DNA of 64,000 bases from Pseudomonas bubulae. GTDB taxonomy: Bacteria > Pseudomonadota > Gammaproteobacteria > Pseudomonadales > Pseudomonadaceae. Below the pieces are notes generated by a model. That model did not search any database. It saw only the letters and a list, made by a program, of their open reading frames with translations, and had not been told where the DNA came from. Positions 16,111-24,683 of the stretch are shown here, piece after piece; within the stretch, counting starts at the first letter, position 1; each line of letters starts with the position of its first letter. The stretch is from NCBI RefSeq assembly GCF_900618535.1, contig NZ_UYJA01000001.1, positions 186,001-250,000 on the forward strand, given 5' to 3'. The position numbers were made by a program, and so were the translations under genes.

Positions 16111-16857
16111 TCAGAATGCCAGGCCGACCTTCACGCCGAACTCGTCACGCTTGAGTTTGGTGTTGTCGGCAATAGGCGAATCTTCGTCGATTTTGTACTC
16201 CGTACGGGTGTAGTACACGCCTGCATTGATCGGCATATCACCGTTCTGGTTCATCAGCAGCGAAACTTCAGCGTAGGGGTTGGTGCGGTCTTTCATGTCG
16301 ACGTTGCCGCTGCCGAAGCCGTCGACTTTCAGCCGTGCGCGACCATCCATAGCGTGACGGGCGCCTACTTCTACACGCAGGGTCGAGGTGTCGAACTGGT
16401 GGTTGTAACCCAGTGCGGCCTTGGCAAACGGCGATTTGAAGGTCAACGTTGTATCCAGGTCGTTGATTTCAGGTTCGAAACGGGTCCAGCTGTAACCGCC
16501 ACCGACGATAACGTCGACGAAGTTGCGGGCATCCAGCGCTGCGCGCCAGCCAAGGTCGAGGTCGGCCTGGGCTTCCTTGAGCTTGTTGTCGTTTTTCTTG
16601 CTGTATTTGGCTTCACCACCGATCTGGTAGATGAAACCGGATTCGGCGGTCATCTTGTTGCCAAAGTTGGCGAACACACCGGCCTGGCCCATATCCTCCT
16701 TGTCGGATTTGCTACCACCTTCGAATTTGAACTTGGTGTAGGAGCCCAGTAAACCGACGGTGAAGAGCGGGTCAGTACTTGGGGCTGCCATCACTGCCAA
16801 TGGTGCGCCGAACAGCGCCAGGGCACAGGTGTGACGCAGCAGTTTTGCGGTAAGCAT
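16111..16857 (-). CDS. Outer-membrane beta-barrel protein
   Basis: 248-residue protein with a signal peptide (cleavage near VMAAP, about residue 25). Alternating hydrophobic strands run through the mature part, for example GLLGSYTKFKFEG, VDVIVGGGYSWTRFEP, AGVYYTRTEYKID, ending in a terminal Phe (GVKVGLAF) as required for Bam-mediated insertion. The size suggests an 8-10 strand barrel. It is encoded alone, with a possible hairpin after it. I cannot assign it to a named porin; it could be a small channel or an adhesin-like barrel. Confidence 0.8.
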   Translation of the reverse strand: MLTAKLLRHTCALALFGAPLAVMAAPSTDPLFTVGLLGSYTKFKFEGGSKSDKEDMGQAGVFANFGNKMTAESGFIYQIGGEAKYSKKNDNKLKEAQADLDLGWRAALDARNFVDVIVGGGYSWTRFEPEINDLDTTLTFKSPFAKAALGYNHQFDTSTLRVEVGARHAMDGRARLKVDGFGSGNVDMKDRTNPYAEVSLLMNQNGDMPINAGVYYTRTEYKIDEDSPIADNTKLKRDEFGVKVGLAF

Positions 16858-17098
16858 TCGTGAATGTCTCCATGACGTAGATAAAAATGTTTACGGCTAT
16901 TTAGATATAACGACTCTGATAAGTTCAGAGCGAATCGATAAGAAGCTAAAACCCGCTCCCAATCAAGTTTTGCTGCCCCATACCCACCGGGGTCTTTTTT
17001 GACCTTGAGCAGTTGTGGCTGCTCACCGCTATTGCAGGTTTGAGGGCTGCAAACCCGTGGCCATAGATCCCGGAGGAGCAAACACACTGAAAGAAATA

Positions 17099-17124
17099 AC
17101 GCGCCTGTCGCCAATCAGGCGCGT
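17099..17124 (-). terminator. Terminator of the DUF6124 gene
   Basis: ACGCGCCTG (17099-17107) and CAGGCGCGT (17116-17124) form a perfect 9-bp stem with an 8-nt loop. On the minus strand TATTTCTTT follows. Position directly after the DUF6124 stop makes this the likely terminator. The remaining 16858-17098 shows no coding potential. Confidence 0.7.
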
Positions 17125-17130
17125 GCTGCT

Positions 17131-17478
17131 TTAGTGCGTTACCAGCGTGTCCAGCGACTTGTCGACATACCCCTTGGCCAGCTCCACCAGGTGCAGGGTC
17201 GACAACACCAGGTCGCGCGCAGGGCCGCTCAGACCATTCCCCGCCTCATTCGCGCAGGCACCCGCACAGCGCAACAAGTCTGACGCCTGGGCCAGGGCCG
17301 CTTCTGAATTGACACTGGACGGGATGGCAAACAGGGCCGTGCCCGAAGCGCGAACGGGCCTATGGCCTTGCAGGTAGAAATTGAGCGCACGGTCGGTGGC
17401 GGCACGGTCCAGCAACGGGTCGTTACCGTCAGCAGCATCGAGGGGTAAAACGGGTGGGTCGGGGGTGATCTTTTTCAT
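17131..17478 (-). CDS. DUF6124 (formerly DUF3077) family protein
   Basis: 115-residue protein of a family that is largely restricted to Pseudomonas and often multi-copy there; its function is unknown. The N-terminus is acidic/proline-rich (MKKITPDPPVLP). The centre has DRAATDRALNFYL, and the C-terminal half has AALAQASDLLRCAGACANE followed by a long amphipathic helix ending LAKGYVDKSLDTLV. No signal peptide or membrane segment is seen. GGAG lies 7 nt before the ATG. The unusual feature is the long structured leader upstream (17479-17690), which suggests post-transcriptional control. Confidence 0.85.
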   Translation of the reverse strand: MKKITPDPPVLPLDAADGNDPLLDRAATDRALNFYLQGHRPVRASGTALFAIPSSVNSEAALAQASDLLRCAGACANEAGNGLSGPARDLVLSTLHLVELAKGYVDKSLDTLVTH

Positions 17479-17690
17479 GGCTTAACTCCAAACACGTTAA
17501 GGGAGCTGCCACTTTTAGCTACTAAACGAATGGGTGGCAGCCGTGCACAGGTTAGTAGACCGGCGTGTTTGGGAACCGGTGTGCCCGAGGGCACCCTGCG
17601 CACGGCCACCATAAAACGCAGGCCGTAAAAAGCGCCTCACGGAGGTGGCGCCTTGCGCCAAACACTAAAACCGGGCTACTAAACCCGACC
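17479..17690 (-). ncRNA. Candidate structured 5' leader (cis-regulatory RNA) of the DUF6124 gene
   Basis: Non-coding region with layered self-complementarity, given here in plus-strand positions. Hairpin TGGCGC/GCGCCA at 17646-17660. Hairpin CGGG/CCCG at 17672-17687 that displays the loop CTACTAAA. Hairpin GTGCCCGAGGGCAC at 17581-17594. An outer stem pairs GCCGTGC (17540-17546) with GCACGGC (17600-17606) and GGTG (17533-17536) with CACC (17607-17610). The strand GTGGCAG (17534-17540) can alternatively pair with CTGCCAC (17506-17512), close to the start codon at 17478, and the two states exclude each other. CTACTAAAC occurs at 17519 and 17676, its complement TTAGTAG at 17552, allowing loop-loop contacts. 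This looks like a translational or attenuation switch; I know no described family with this shape. Confidence 0.5.
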
Positions 17691-17833
17691 GCTGATTTTG
17701 CAGCGATGGGACGAGACTATTCCCCGATTTTAGGCGGCGCAAGCGAGCAAGATTTTCTAGGATGTTTCATTGGAATGAAAGCGAAACGTCGTACGAAACG
17801 GCTGATGTTAAAGGCGCAAAGCCTGCCACGATC

Positions 17834-17883
17834 CTGTCGCCGCTGCCGGCAACGAAGGCTGCGTTCCTCGGCAGCGGCGACAG
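17834..17883. repeat. REP-like long palindrome
   Basis: CTGTCGCCGCTGCCG (17834-17848) and CGGCAGCGGCGACAG (17869-17883) form a perfect 15-bp inverted repeat with a 20-nt loop, typical in size and GC content of Pseudomonas REP elements. It lies between the DUF6124 leader and the 3' end of the pirin gene and could also act as a terminator for the latter, although no T-run follows. Confidence 0.65.
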
Positions 17884-17941
17884 TAGATTACGCAGCGCAC
17901 TCTTGCTTCTAACAGGCTAGTCGACCGCCGCAACAGGCGAA

Positions 17942-18637
17942 TCAGGCCACATCCACCAGCACAATCTCGCTGTCTTCAATCGCGGTGACCCGTAGCAGGG
18001 TCTCATCGACAACGGCCACACCATCCCGTGCGCTGGCCCGAAGACCATTAACCTCGATCACCCCGGTGGCAGGCACCAGGTAGGCTCGCCGGCCGCTGTC
18101 CAGACGGTACTCGGCGGTTTCCCCGGCCTTAAGGTTCGCCGCTACCAGTCGCGCATCGGCACGAATGCGCAGGCTTTCAGGGTCGCCATCCTTGCCGCTG
18201 GCCAGGGTCACAAAACCCTCACGGCCGCCCTTGGGAAAAGGCTTGGCGCCCCACGCCGGAGCATCACCCTGCTGGTTGGGTACGATCCAGATCTGGAAGA
18301 TCCGGGTCGGTGTGGACTCCAGGTTGTATTCGCTATGCGCAATCCCGGTACCGGCGCTCATCACCTGTACATCCCCGGCTTCGGTACGACCCTTGTTGCC
18401 CAGATTGTCTTCGTGGCTGATAGCACCTTCGCGGACATAAGTGATGATTTCCATATCGCGGTGCGGGTGTTTCGGGAAGCCGGTGCCGGGGGCGATCACG
18501 TCGTCATTCCAGACCCGCAGGTTGCCCCAGTTCATCCGCTGCGGGTCGTAGTATTCGGCAAACGAAAAGTGATGATGGGCGTCCAGCCAGCCGTGGTTTG
18601 CTCCGCCCAGCGTATTGAAAGGTCTGAGTTCAAGCAT
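17942..18637 (-). CDS. Pirin family protein (YhhW-like)
   Basis: 231-residue bicupin protein of the pirin family, whose bacterial members include quercetinases such as E. coli YhhW. The metal-binding residues of the N-terminal cupin are visible: HPHRDMEIITYVREG, then HSEYN for the second pair (about residues 57-105). The N-terminus LGGANHGWLDAHHHFSF is the standard start of this family. The frame is open for 23 codons further upstream, but ATG 18637 is preceded by AGGAGAA at good distance and gives the usual length. Encoded alone; no adjacent LysR regulator. Confidence 0.9.
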   Translation of the reverse strand: MLELRPFNTLGGANHGWLDAHHHFSFAEYYDPQRMNWGNLRVWNDDVIAPGTGFPKHPHRDMEIITYVREGAISHEDNLGNKGRTEAGDVQVMSAGTGIAHSEYNLESTPTRIFQIWIVPNQQGDAPAWGAKPFPKGGREGFVTLASGKDGDPESLRIRADARLVAANLKAGETAEYRLDSGRRAYLVPATGVIEVNGLRASARDGVAVVDETLLRVTAIEDSEIVLVDVA

Positions 18638-18894
18638 GATGCTTCTCCTGAGAAGGGTGCCAAGGGTTGACCGGTTGGCGATGAGGTGATTCTCCATCAG
18701 CAACATATCGATAAAAAGCTGAAAAAATGCGTTAAACCAATCGGTTTAATAGATGCATTAGCAAGCCAGTCAATCGCTATTTACCTTTAATACAGGCTCT
18801 AAACGGCTGATGCCCAAGCAATTAGCTAGAAATCGGCGCGCAATGGGGTGACCATAGCCCCTCCACCCGGACAGCCTCACACCCTGGAGTCAGC

Positions 18895-21366
18895 GTGCCG
18901 CAACACAATCCCGAACTGCCTGAAGACCTTGCCCCCATTACCCAATTGCCCTTGCTCAAGCGCCTTGCCGCGCGTGTGTTTGGCAGTGGCTTGAGCCGTT
19001 TGCGCGCGCAACATGCGCCGTCCTGGCTGCAGGGCCAGGCAGACGGGTTCCGCAGCGGGCACAGTGCCGGGGTGGATTACGGTTTCAAGGAGGGGCATGC
19101 GGAAGGGCTCGAAGAGGGTCGCCAGGTGCTGTTTATCAGCGATATGCGCCCGCAGGAGCTGCGTGCTCCCGGGATCGACGAGAACCTGTTCGATGACTGG
19201 CGCCTGCCGCTGGGCCCGGAACTGAAAAAGCTGATCAAGGCCGACGTGGCTGCCAACCTGCCCGAGCATGCCCAGCCCAGTGCCGCACAGTGGAAGATGA
19301 TTTTCAGTGATACCCCGTCGACCTCGGTGGTTGCAGGCGCCGGAGCCGGCAAGTCGACCTCGCTGGTGTTGCGCATTCTGCTACTGACCCATTACCTGGG
19401 CTTTGAACTCGATTCGATGACCGTGGTGACCTTTACCCGGGAGTCGCGCAAGGACTTTATCAAGAAGCTGCAGGAAATCTTCGCCTTGTGGGGGCGCAAT
19501 CTGTCGCTCAAGGAAGCCCGGGATGTGGTGCGTACCTTTCACTCGCGGATTTTGCCCATGGTGCGCAGCTTGCCCGGCTATAGCCAGTTACAGGCCTTCG
19601 AGACCCTGAATAGCCGCAGCCTGCTCAACGACGACGAGACCGACAGCAACCCGTTTGACCTGCGGATCAACGATGCCCAGCGTCAGCAACTGAATGCCTG
19701 TTATCACGGGCTATATAACCGCGATGAGCGCTTCCGTCAGACCCTGGCACCACTGCGACTGCATGCCTTGCAGCTCAAGGAGCTGGAGCGCGACCATCCA
19801 GATGTGCAAAAGCGCATGGCGGTGACCGAACTGGCCGCCAGGCGCGACGAAGAACTCTGCGACACCCTGGAAGACCTCTGGTTTGCCGCCGGCGCCTGGC
19901 CGATCAAAGGCATTGAGCCCAACCGCGAAACCATCGAGATCAATGGCGCGCAGTTCCATTGCCACGGCTATATTGCCGAGCTGGATGCCTGGGTGGTACT
20001 GGGCTTCGATCCCCGTGAAAACCCGCAGATCTGCCGCCCCGGGGCCAAGCTCAGCGTGCGCGCCGAGTGGGCAGTCAAGCGCACCCTGTTTCAAGCTTTT
20101 TGCAGCAAACCATTGATATGGCTGGAAAACTACGAGTCTGCGAAGCGTGTAGTCAGTGCCCTCGCCGGGGATGCCAGCGCAGGCCCCGGCTTTGATTACA
20201 AGCTCAAAGGTGAGTTGGGCTCGGCGCCTTTGCTCGACAGTTTTGTCGCCGCCGCCAGTTTTATTGAAAACCTGGGGCTGGACGTGGCCGCCGCAGTGGG
20301 CGATATGCGCTTTGCCAAGGATGATCCGGACCGTTTCTTTTTTGAGGCCTTGAGCCTGTTCTGGCGGGCGCTGGAAGACCACCTGCTGGCACAGACCCCG
20401 CCGGTGATGACCTATAACCGCATGTTCTCCCTGTTTGGCGAGAACACCCCGCAGAACTTCAAGCTGCTCAGCCATGAGCAACTGCGGCCGTTGTCGCATT
20501 TGATGATTGATGAGTTTCAGGATGTCTCACCACAGATCGTGTCCTGGCTACGCGCCAGCTTGCGCGAGATCCGCAGCCGTGGCCCGGCCATGCATGTAGG
20601 CCGTGGAGCCCAGCGTTCATCGTTGTTGTGTGTGGGCGATGACTGGCAATCGATCTACGGCTGGCGGGGCAGTTCGCCCAAATACTTCATGGAGTTCAAC
20701 AAGGAATTTCCGTCACCTGCCACCACCCGGGTGATGCTCAGTGACAACTTTCGCAGCCATCAACACATCATCGATGCCGCCGAACATATCGTGCGTGCCG
20801 CGCCGTCCATTGCCGGCAAGCGGGCCAAGGCCAGCGGTGAGCCCAAGGTGGCAGTCCCGGTCAATGTGTTGCATCGCGATGACCAGGGGTTGGCCGCGCA
20901 GTTGATCGAGCATTACAACGCCGGGGACAGTATCTTGATGTTGTTTCGAAAAAGCAGCGATAAGTTACTGATAGAAAAGGATATTCAATCAGTAGTTAAT
21001 GTTGATTCTAGGTTGGCGCCGGAAGATCGCAGGCTCAAGCAGCTGACCTATCACAGCTCCAAGGGCTTGCAGGCGGATGCTGTTTTCCTGCTGGGGGATT
21101 GTCAGCATCTGACAACCTCACCTTATAAGAACCAGGTTTACCGCATGGCCGGTCTGGGTAAGGAGGGTGACCCCGAGCCGTATGACAATGCCCAGAAAGA
21201 TGAAATCCTGCGTCTGGCCTATGTCGGTATTACCCGGGCAGTGAAGCATTGTTACTGGTATGTGGAAAACCAGGATGCCCAGGGTCCGAATATCCCCAGG
21301 GCCTCGGACCGTGTGCCCCAGGGCAAGGCGTTCTTTCAGGACTTGCGACTCACTCACAATAATTGA
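18895..21366 (+). CDS. UvrD/Rep-type superfamily 1 DNA helicase
   Basis: 823-residue ATP-dependent helicase. A roughly 140-residue N-terminal extension precedes the motor. Motifs in order: Walker A VVAGAGAGKST (about residue 145), VVTFTRESRKDF (motif Ia), LMIDEFQDVSP (motif II, about 535), DDWQSIYGWRGS (motif III, about 582), LSDNFRSHQHI (motif IV), YHSSKGLQADAVFLL (motif V, about 719), LAYVGITRAVKHCY (motif VI). The large insertion between motifs Ia and II is longer than in UvrD or Rep and has no recognised domain; the overall plan recalls DNA helicase IV. The start is GTG with GGAG upstream. It is followed by ggt after 11 bp; no functional link is evident. Confidence 0.88.
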   Translation: MPQHNPELPEDLAPITQLPLLKRLAARVFGSGLSRLRAQHAPSWLQGQADGFRSGHSAGVDYGFKEGHAEGLEEGRQVLFISDMRPQELRAPGIDENLFDDWRLPLGPELKKLIKADVAANLPEHAQPSAAQWKMIFSDTPSTSVVAGAGAGKSTSLVLRILLLTHYLGFELDSMTVVTFTRESRKDFIKKLQEIFALWGRNLSLKEARDVVRTFHSRILPMVRSLPGYSQLQAFETLNSRSLLNDDETDSNPFDLRINDAQRQQLNACYHGLYNRDERFRQTLAPLRLHALQLKELERDHPDVQKRMAVTELAARRDEELCDTLEDLWFAAGAWPIKGIEPNRETIEINGAQFHCHGYIAELDAWVVLGFDPRENPQICRPGAKLSVRAEWAVKRTLFQAFCSKPLIWLENYESAKRVVSALAGDASAGPGFDYKLKGELGSAPLLDSFVAAASFIENLGLDVAAAVGDMRFAKDDPDRFFFEALSLFWRALEDHLLAQTPPVMTYNRMFSLFGENTPQNFKLLSHEQLRPLSHLMIDEFQDVSPQIVSWLRASLREIRSRGPAMHVGRGAQRSSLLCVGDDWQSIYGWRGSSPKYFMEFNKEFPSPATTRVMLSDNFRSHQHIIDAAEHIVRAAPSIAGKRAKASGEPKVAVPVNVLHRDDQGLAAQLIEHYNAGDSILMLFRKSSDKLLIEKDIQSVVNVDSRLAPEDRRLKQLTYHSSKGLQADAVFLLGDCQHLTTSPYKNQVYRMAGLGKEGDPEPYDNAQKDEILRLAYVGITRAVKHCYWYVENQDAQGPNIPRASDRVPQGKAFFQDLRLTHNN

Positions 21367-21377
21367 AGGGATACCTT

Positions 21378-23210
21378 TTGATTGATCTTCTGCTTGCCAA
21401 AAACAACAGTCTGCGCGTATTCGCCTTGTCAGCCCTGGCCCTGTGGACGGCCGGATGCAGTACCGGGGAGTCCGAGCAGCACAAGCCCTCCGAGTTGCCG
21501 CCTGCGCCCGAAATAGCCTCGGGTTTGCGTACCGATATGGCCCCGGTACACGCCACCCGGCATATGGCTGCTGCAGCCAACCCGCTGGCCACTGAGGCGG
21601 GGCAGCAAATACTGCGCAAGGGCGGCTCGGCAATCGATGCAGCAATCGCCATGCAAGCCGTACTTGCACTGGTTGAACCCCAGTCCAGTGGCCTCGGCGG
21701 CGGTGCGTTTATTCTGTACTGGGACGGCAAGCGGGTGCAGGCCTATGATGGCCGCGAAACTGCTCCGGCAGGTGCCACCCCGGGGATGTTCATGGGGGCA
21801 GAAGGTCAACCGATCCCTTTCTCCGAGGCCCAGATAGGCGGACGTTCAGTCGGCGTGCCCGGGGTGCTCAGGGCGCTGGAAATGGCCCATCAGCAGCATG
21901 GCAAACTGCCCTGGAGTGATCTGTTCCTACCGGCAATCAAACTGGCCAGCGAAGGTTTTCCTGTTTCCCAGCGCTTGCATACGCAAATCGCCGCCGACAG
22001 GTTTATCGCCGGCTCGGCGGAAATGGCCCGGTATTTCCTTACACCTCAAGGGCAAGCGTTGCCGGTTGGCACCTTGCTGAAAAACCCGGAACTTGCACGC
22101 ACCTTGCAAACAATTGCCAGCCGTGGCGCCGATGGGTTTTACCAGGGGGCCGTCGCGCAGGCGATGGTCGACAACGTTCGATCCCACCCTCGTGCCGGGA
22201 CCCTGTCCCTGGCGGATATCAGTGGTTACCAGGCCAGGGAGCGCACACCGGTGTGTGCGGACTACAAGCAGTGGCAAGTCTGCGGTATGCCACCACCGTC
22301 TTCGGGCGGTGTCGCGGTGTTGCAGACCCTGGGGATTCTTGAGGCCCTGCAAGATAAATCCCCGGCCCTCGATCTCGCCAGCATGCCCCCCGTACCGAGC
22401 AGCTCCGGTGCAGGTCTTGAGCCTTCGCCTTCAGCGGTACACCTGATCGCAGAAGCCGAGCGCCTGGCTTACGCTGACAGGGCACAGTACCTGGCGGACA
22501 GTGACTTCGTACCAGTCAATGTGAAAGGGCTGACGGATAAAGCCTATTTCAGGACGCGGGCCGCTCTGATCGGTGACAAGAGCATGGGCCGTGCCGAGGC
22601 CGGTGTTCCGGCAGGCATTAACCTTGCCCTGGCCCCTGATCGCTCGCCACTGCGCATTTCGACCTCCCACATATCCGCTGTCGATGACCAGGGCGGGGCG
22701 ATCGCCATGACCACTTCGGTTGAGGCTGCGTTTGGTTCACACGTAATGACCCAGGGTTTTATCCTGAACAATCAGCTCACCGACTTCTCGTTTATTCCCG
22801 AAGAAAACGGCAAGCCGGTGGCCAACCGCATCGAGCCGGGCAAGCGCCCGCGCTCTTCAATGGCCCCGACCCTGGTGTTCGAACGCAAAAGTGGCGAATT
22901 GGTCGCAACTATTGGTTCACCGGGTGGCTCGCAAATCATCGAGTACGTCAACAAGTCGGTGGTTGGCCTGCTGGACTGGAAGCTGAACCCCCAGGACGCA
23001 ATCAGCCTGCCCAACTTTGGCAGCCGCAATGTGGACACTGAGCTTGAGGCTGGCCGGTTCAGCCCGGCGCTGGTGCAACAGTTGCAGGACCGCGGGCACA
23101 AGGTGGCGCTGATCGAAATGACCAGTGGCACGCAGATTATTGTGCGTGACAACAACGGCTGGGTTGGTGGTGCCGATCCGCGACGTGAAGGTACAGCTTC
23201 AGGGGATTGA
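21378..23210 (+). CDS. ggt: Gamma-glutamyltransferase, lipoprotein-type N-terminus
   Basis: 610-residue gamma-glutamyltranspeptidase, which hydrolyses or transfers the gamma-glutamyl group of glutathione in the periplasm and self-cleaves into two subunits. The nucleophile at the small-subunit N-terminus is Thr429 in STSHIS; AMTTSVEAAFGS and PRSSMAPTLVF follow as expected. The large subunit has SGLGGGAFILYWDGK. The N-terminus carries a hydrophobic stretch and LWTAGC, a likely lipobox, so this GGT may be membrane-anchored. TTG 21378 with GAAGGG 7 nt upstream is the preferred start; the alternative TTG at 21363 would overlap the helicase stop. A Pro/Ser-rich insert (MPPVPSSSGAGLEPSPS) lies before the cleavage site. 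Confidence 0.92.
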   Translation: MIDLLLAKNNSLRVFALSALALWTAGCSTGESEQHKPSELPPAPEIASGLRTDMAPVHATRHMAAAANPLATEAGQQILRKGGSAIDAAIAMQAVLALVEPQSSGLGGGAFILYWDGKRVQAYDGRETAPAGATPGMFMGAEGQPIPFSEAQIGGRSVGVPGVLRALEMAHQQHGKLPWSDLFLPAIKLASEGFPVSQRLHTQIAADRFIAGSAEMARYFLTPQGQALPVGTLLKNPELARTLQTIASRGADGFYQGAVAQAMVDNVRSHPRAGTLSLADISGYQARERTPVCADYKQWQVCGMPPPSSGGVAVLQTLGILEALQDKSPALDLASMPPVPSSSGAGLEPSPSAVHLIAEAERLAYADRAQYLADSDFVPVNVKGLTDKAYFRTRAALIGDKSMGRAEAGVPAGINLALAPDRSPLRISTSHISAVDDQGGAIAMTTSVEAAFGSHVMTQGFILNNQLTDFSFIPEENGKPVANRIEPGKRPRSSMAPTLVFERKSGELVATIGSPGGSQIIEYVNKSVVGLLDWKLNPQDAISLPNFGSRNVDTELEAGRFSPALVQQLQDRGHKVALIEMTSGTQIIVRDNNGWVGGADPRREGTASGD

Positions 23211-23237
23211 TACGCAGTCAAAAGCCCCTTAGCCCAA

Positions 23238-23258
23238 CCCTCTCCCGCACGGAGAGGG
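23238..23258. terminator. Hairpin between ggt and the DUF1652 gene
   Basis: CCCTCTCC (23238-23245) and GGAGAGGG (23251-23258) pair perfectly around CGCAC. The surrounding CAACCCTCTCCC pattern is a dispersed intergenic element familiar from Pseudomonas genomes. It lies between convergent genes and could terminate both. Confidence 0.5.
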
Positions 23259-23296
23259 TACTGATCTGCCACAGAGCATCTACAGGCGCTGCAAAA

Positions 23297-23575
23297 TCAG
23301 GCCTGTGCCTGCCATGCCAGCGGCGGCACAAAACTCTCGAGTTCGTCTTCTACGCATTGAATGAGGCGCCCCACCTGACCGGGGGTCATCACCGCCGAGC
23401 AGGGGATACCGGCGACGGTAATCACGGTTTCACCACTGGCACGGTCAAACAAGCGGGCGATCATGCTGCCTGGTGCGTCCATGGTTGCCTCGAAGCCCAT
23501 CGGGTGAAAATGCCAGCGCATCAGTTGGCAGGCATTGGGGAAGGTGACTTTGTTGATGTTGTCCATGGGGTACAT
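23297..23575 (-). CDS. DUF1652 family protein
   Basis: 92-residue cytoplasmic protein of DUF1652, a small family common in pseudomonads and of unknown function. Family-like features are the ACQLMRWHFHPMGFEATMDAPGSM core, followed by GETVITVAGIPC and a C-terminal helix RLIQCVEDELESF. There is no signal peptide. ATG 23575 has AGGA about 9 nt upstream; Met4 is a possible alternative. Single gene convergent with ggt. Confidence 0.85.
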   Translation of the reverse strand: MYPMDNINKVTFPNACQLMRWHFHPMGFEATMDAPGSMIARLFDRASGETVITVAGIPCSAVMTPGQVGRLIQCVEDELESFVPPLAWQAQA

Positions 23576-23816
23576 AGAGCAATTCCTTTAGCTCAAGATA
23601 AGGGGCGGTTGTTTCTGACCGCATAGGTTTTCAAGTATTTCGTGATCAAACCTAACACCCGGGAGAGTTGCTGCTAAGCCTTATTTTTCCCGCAACCCGG
23701 TTGTTTGCCCGTACTTTGATGTGAATCATGCACTTAGGTTATTTATCCGCAGCCAGTACCCATTGAAGCCCATGGCCAAACTCGGCACTCTGTGTTTTTT
23801 TACCTTCGAGCCCCCC

Positions 23817-24635
23817 ATGCCAGCTCCAGACGACGGTCCCGAAAATACCCGCGCCACCGGCGAAACCGTGCTGCGTTACCACCTGTGCTGGAAGCATCGG
23901 GATCTGGACGGGGTAATGGCGTTGTATCACCCCGATGTGACCTACAACGACTTCTTCCAGAATCGGGTCATGGTGTTCAATGAACTGCGCGAGTATGTGC
24001 AGTCGTCCATGCCCAGAGAGCCGGATGAGGCCCTTGAGCACAGTGATCGCATCCGCCTGGATGGCAATACCGCGTTTATTCAATACCGCATGACTTTGCG
24101 CGGCAGCCCGGGCCTGGTTTCATTTCGCGCCAGTGAGGCGATTACCGTGCGCGACGGGCTCATCTGGCAAGTCAATGAGTACGCCTCGCTGGTGCATGAA
24201 GCGGCGGCCAGCCCGGCCCGGCAGGGCTCGTTGCGCCCGGCGGTGAGCCGTCTGGGGCTGTCGGCCCGTCAGCTGAGCTTTATGGCGCAAGACCTGCAAA
24301 CCTACTTTGAACGCCAGCAACCCTTTCTTGACCCTGAACTCGACCTGCAGCAGGTAGCCAGGGCCTGCGGTTATACGCGCAATCAAATGTCGTATCTGCT
24401 TAATCAGGTGCTCGGACAAAGCTTTTACCGCTATGTGAATCAGGCGCGCCTGCGCCATGTTCTGGCGGCGATGGACATAGCTGCTACTCCGGTCAAGGTT
24501 GATGAAATGGCCTTTGCAGCAGGCTTCAACTCGATTTCGGCGTTTTACAGCTGTTTTCGCCAGCACACCGGGCAATCGCCCAAAGCCTATGCCAAACAAA
24601 TTTCTTTGCGGGCACGCACGCAAGACGTGCCCTGA
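23817..24635 (+). CDS. AraC-type regulator with an NTF2/SnoaL-like sensor domain
   Basis: 272-residue regulator. The first about 125 residues form an NTF2/SnoaL-like alpha+beta fold (LRYHLCWKHRDLDGVMALYHPDVTYNDFF, then RVMVFNELREYV and IQYRMTLRG), a small-molecule pocket domain. The C-terminal about 100 residues are an AraC helix-turn-helix pair (LDLQQVARACGYTRNQMSYLLNQVLG and DEMAFAAGFNSISAFYSCFRQHTGQSPKAY). The fusion is less usual than the cupin-AraC type. The frame is open to GTG 23721 and has another ATG at 23772; 23817 was chosen because the fold begins just after it. It precedes, on the same strand, an oxidase-cupin-binding-protein set it may control. Confidence 0.85.
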   Translation: MPAPDDGPENTRATGETVLRYHLCWKHRDLDGVMALYHPDVTYNDFFQNRVMVFNELREYVQSSMPREPDEALEHSDRIRLDGNTAFIQYRMTLRGSPGLVSFRASEAITVRDGLIWQVNEYASLVHEAAASPARQGSLRPAVSRLGLSARQLSFMAQDLQTYFERQQPFLDPELDLQQVARACGYTRNQMSYLLNQVLGQSFYRYVNQARLRHVLAAMDIAATPVKVDEMAFAAGFNSISAFYSCFRQHTGQSPKAYAKQISLRARTQDVP

Positions 24636-24683
24636 TGCCAGCGACTAGGATCGAGCCATTCCTGGATCGGTGTGGAGTCGGCA

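Noticed and set aside
16990..17010. CCGGGGTCTTTTTT as a plus-strand terminator
   Set aside because: No plus-strand gene lies upstream, and on the minus strand the T-run is on the wrong side.
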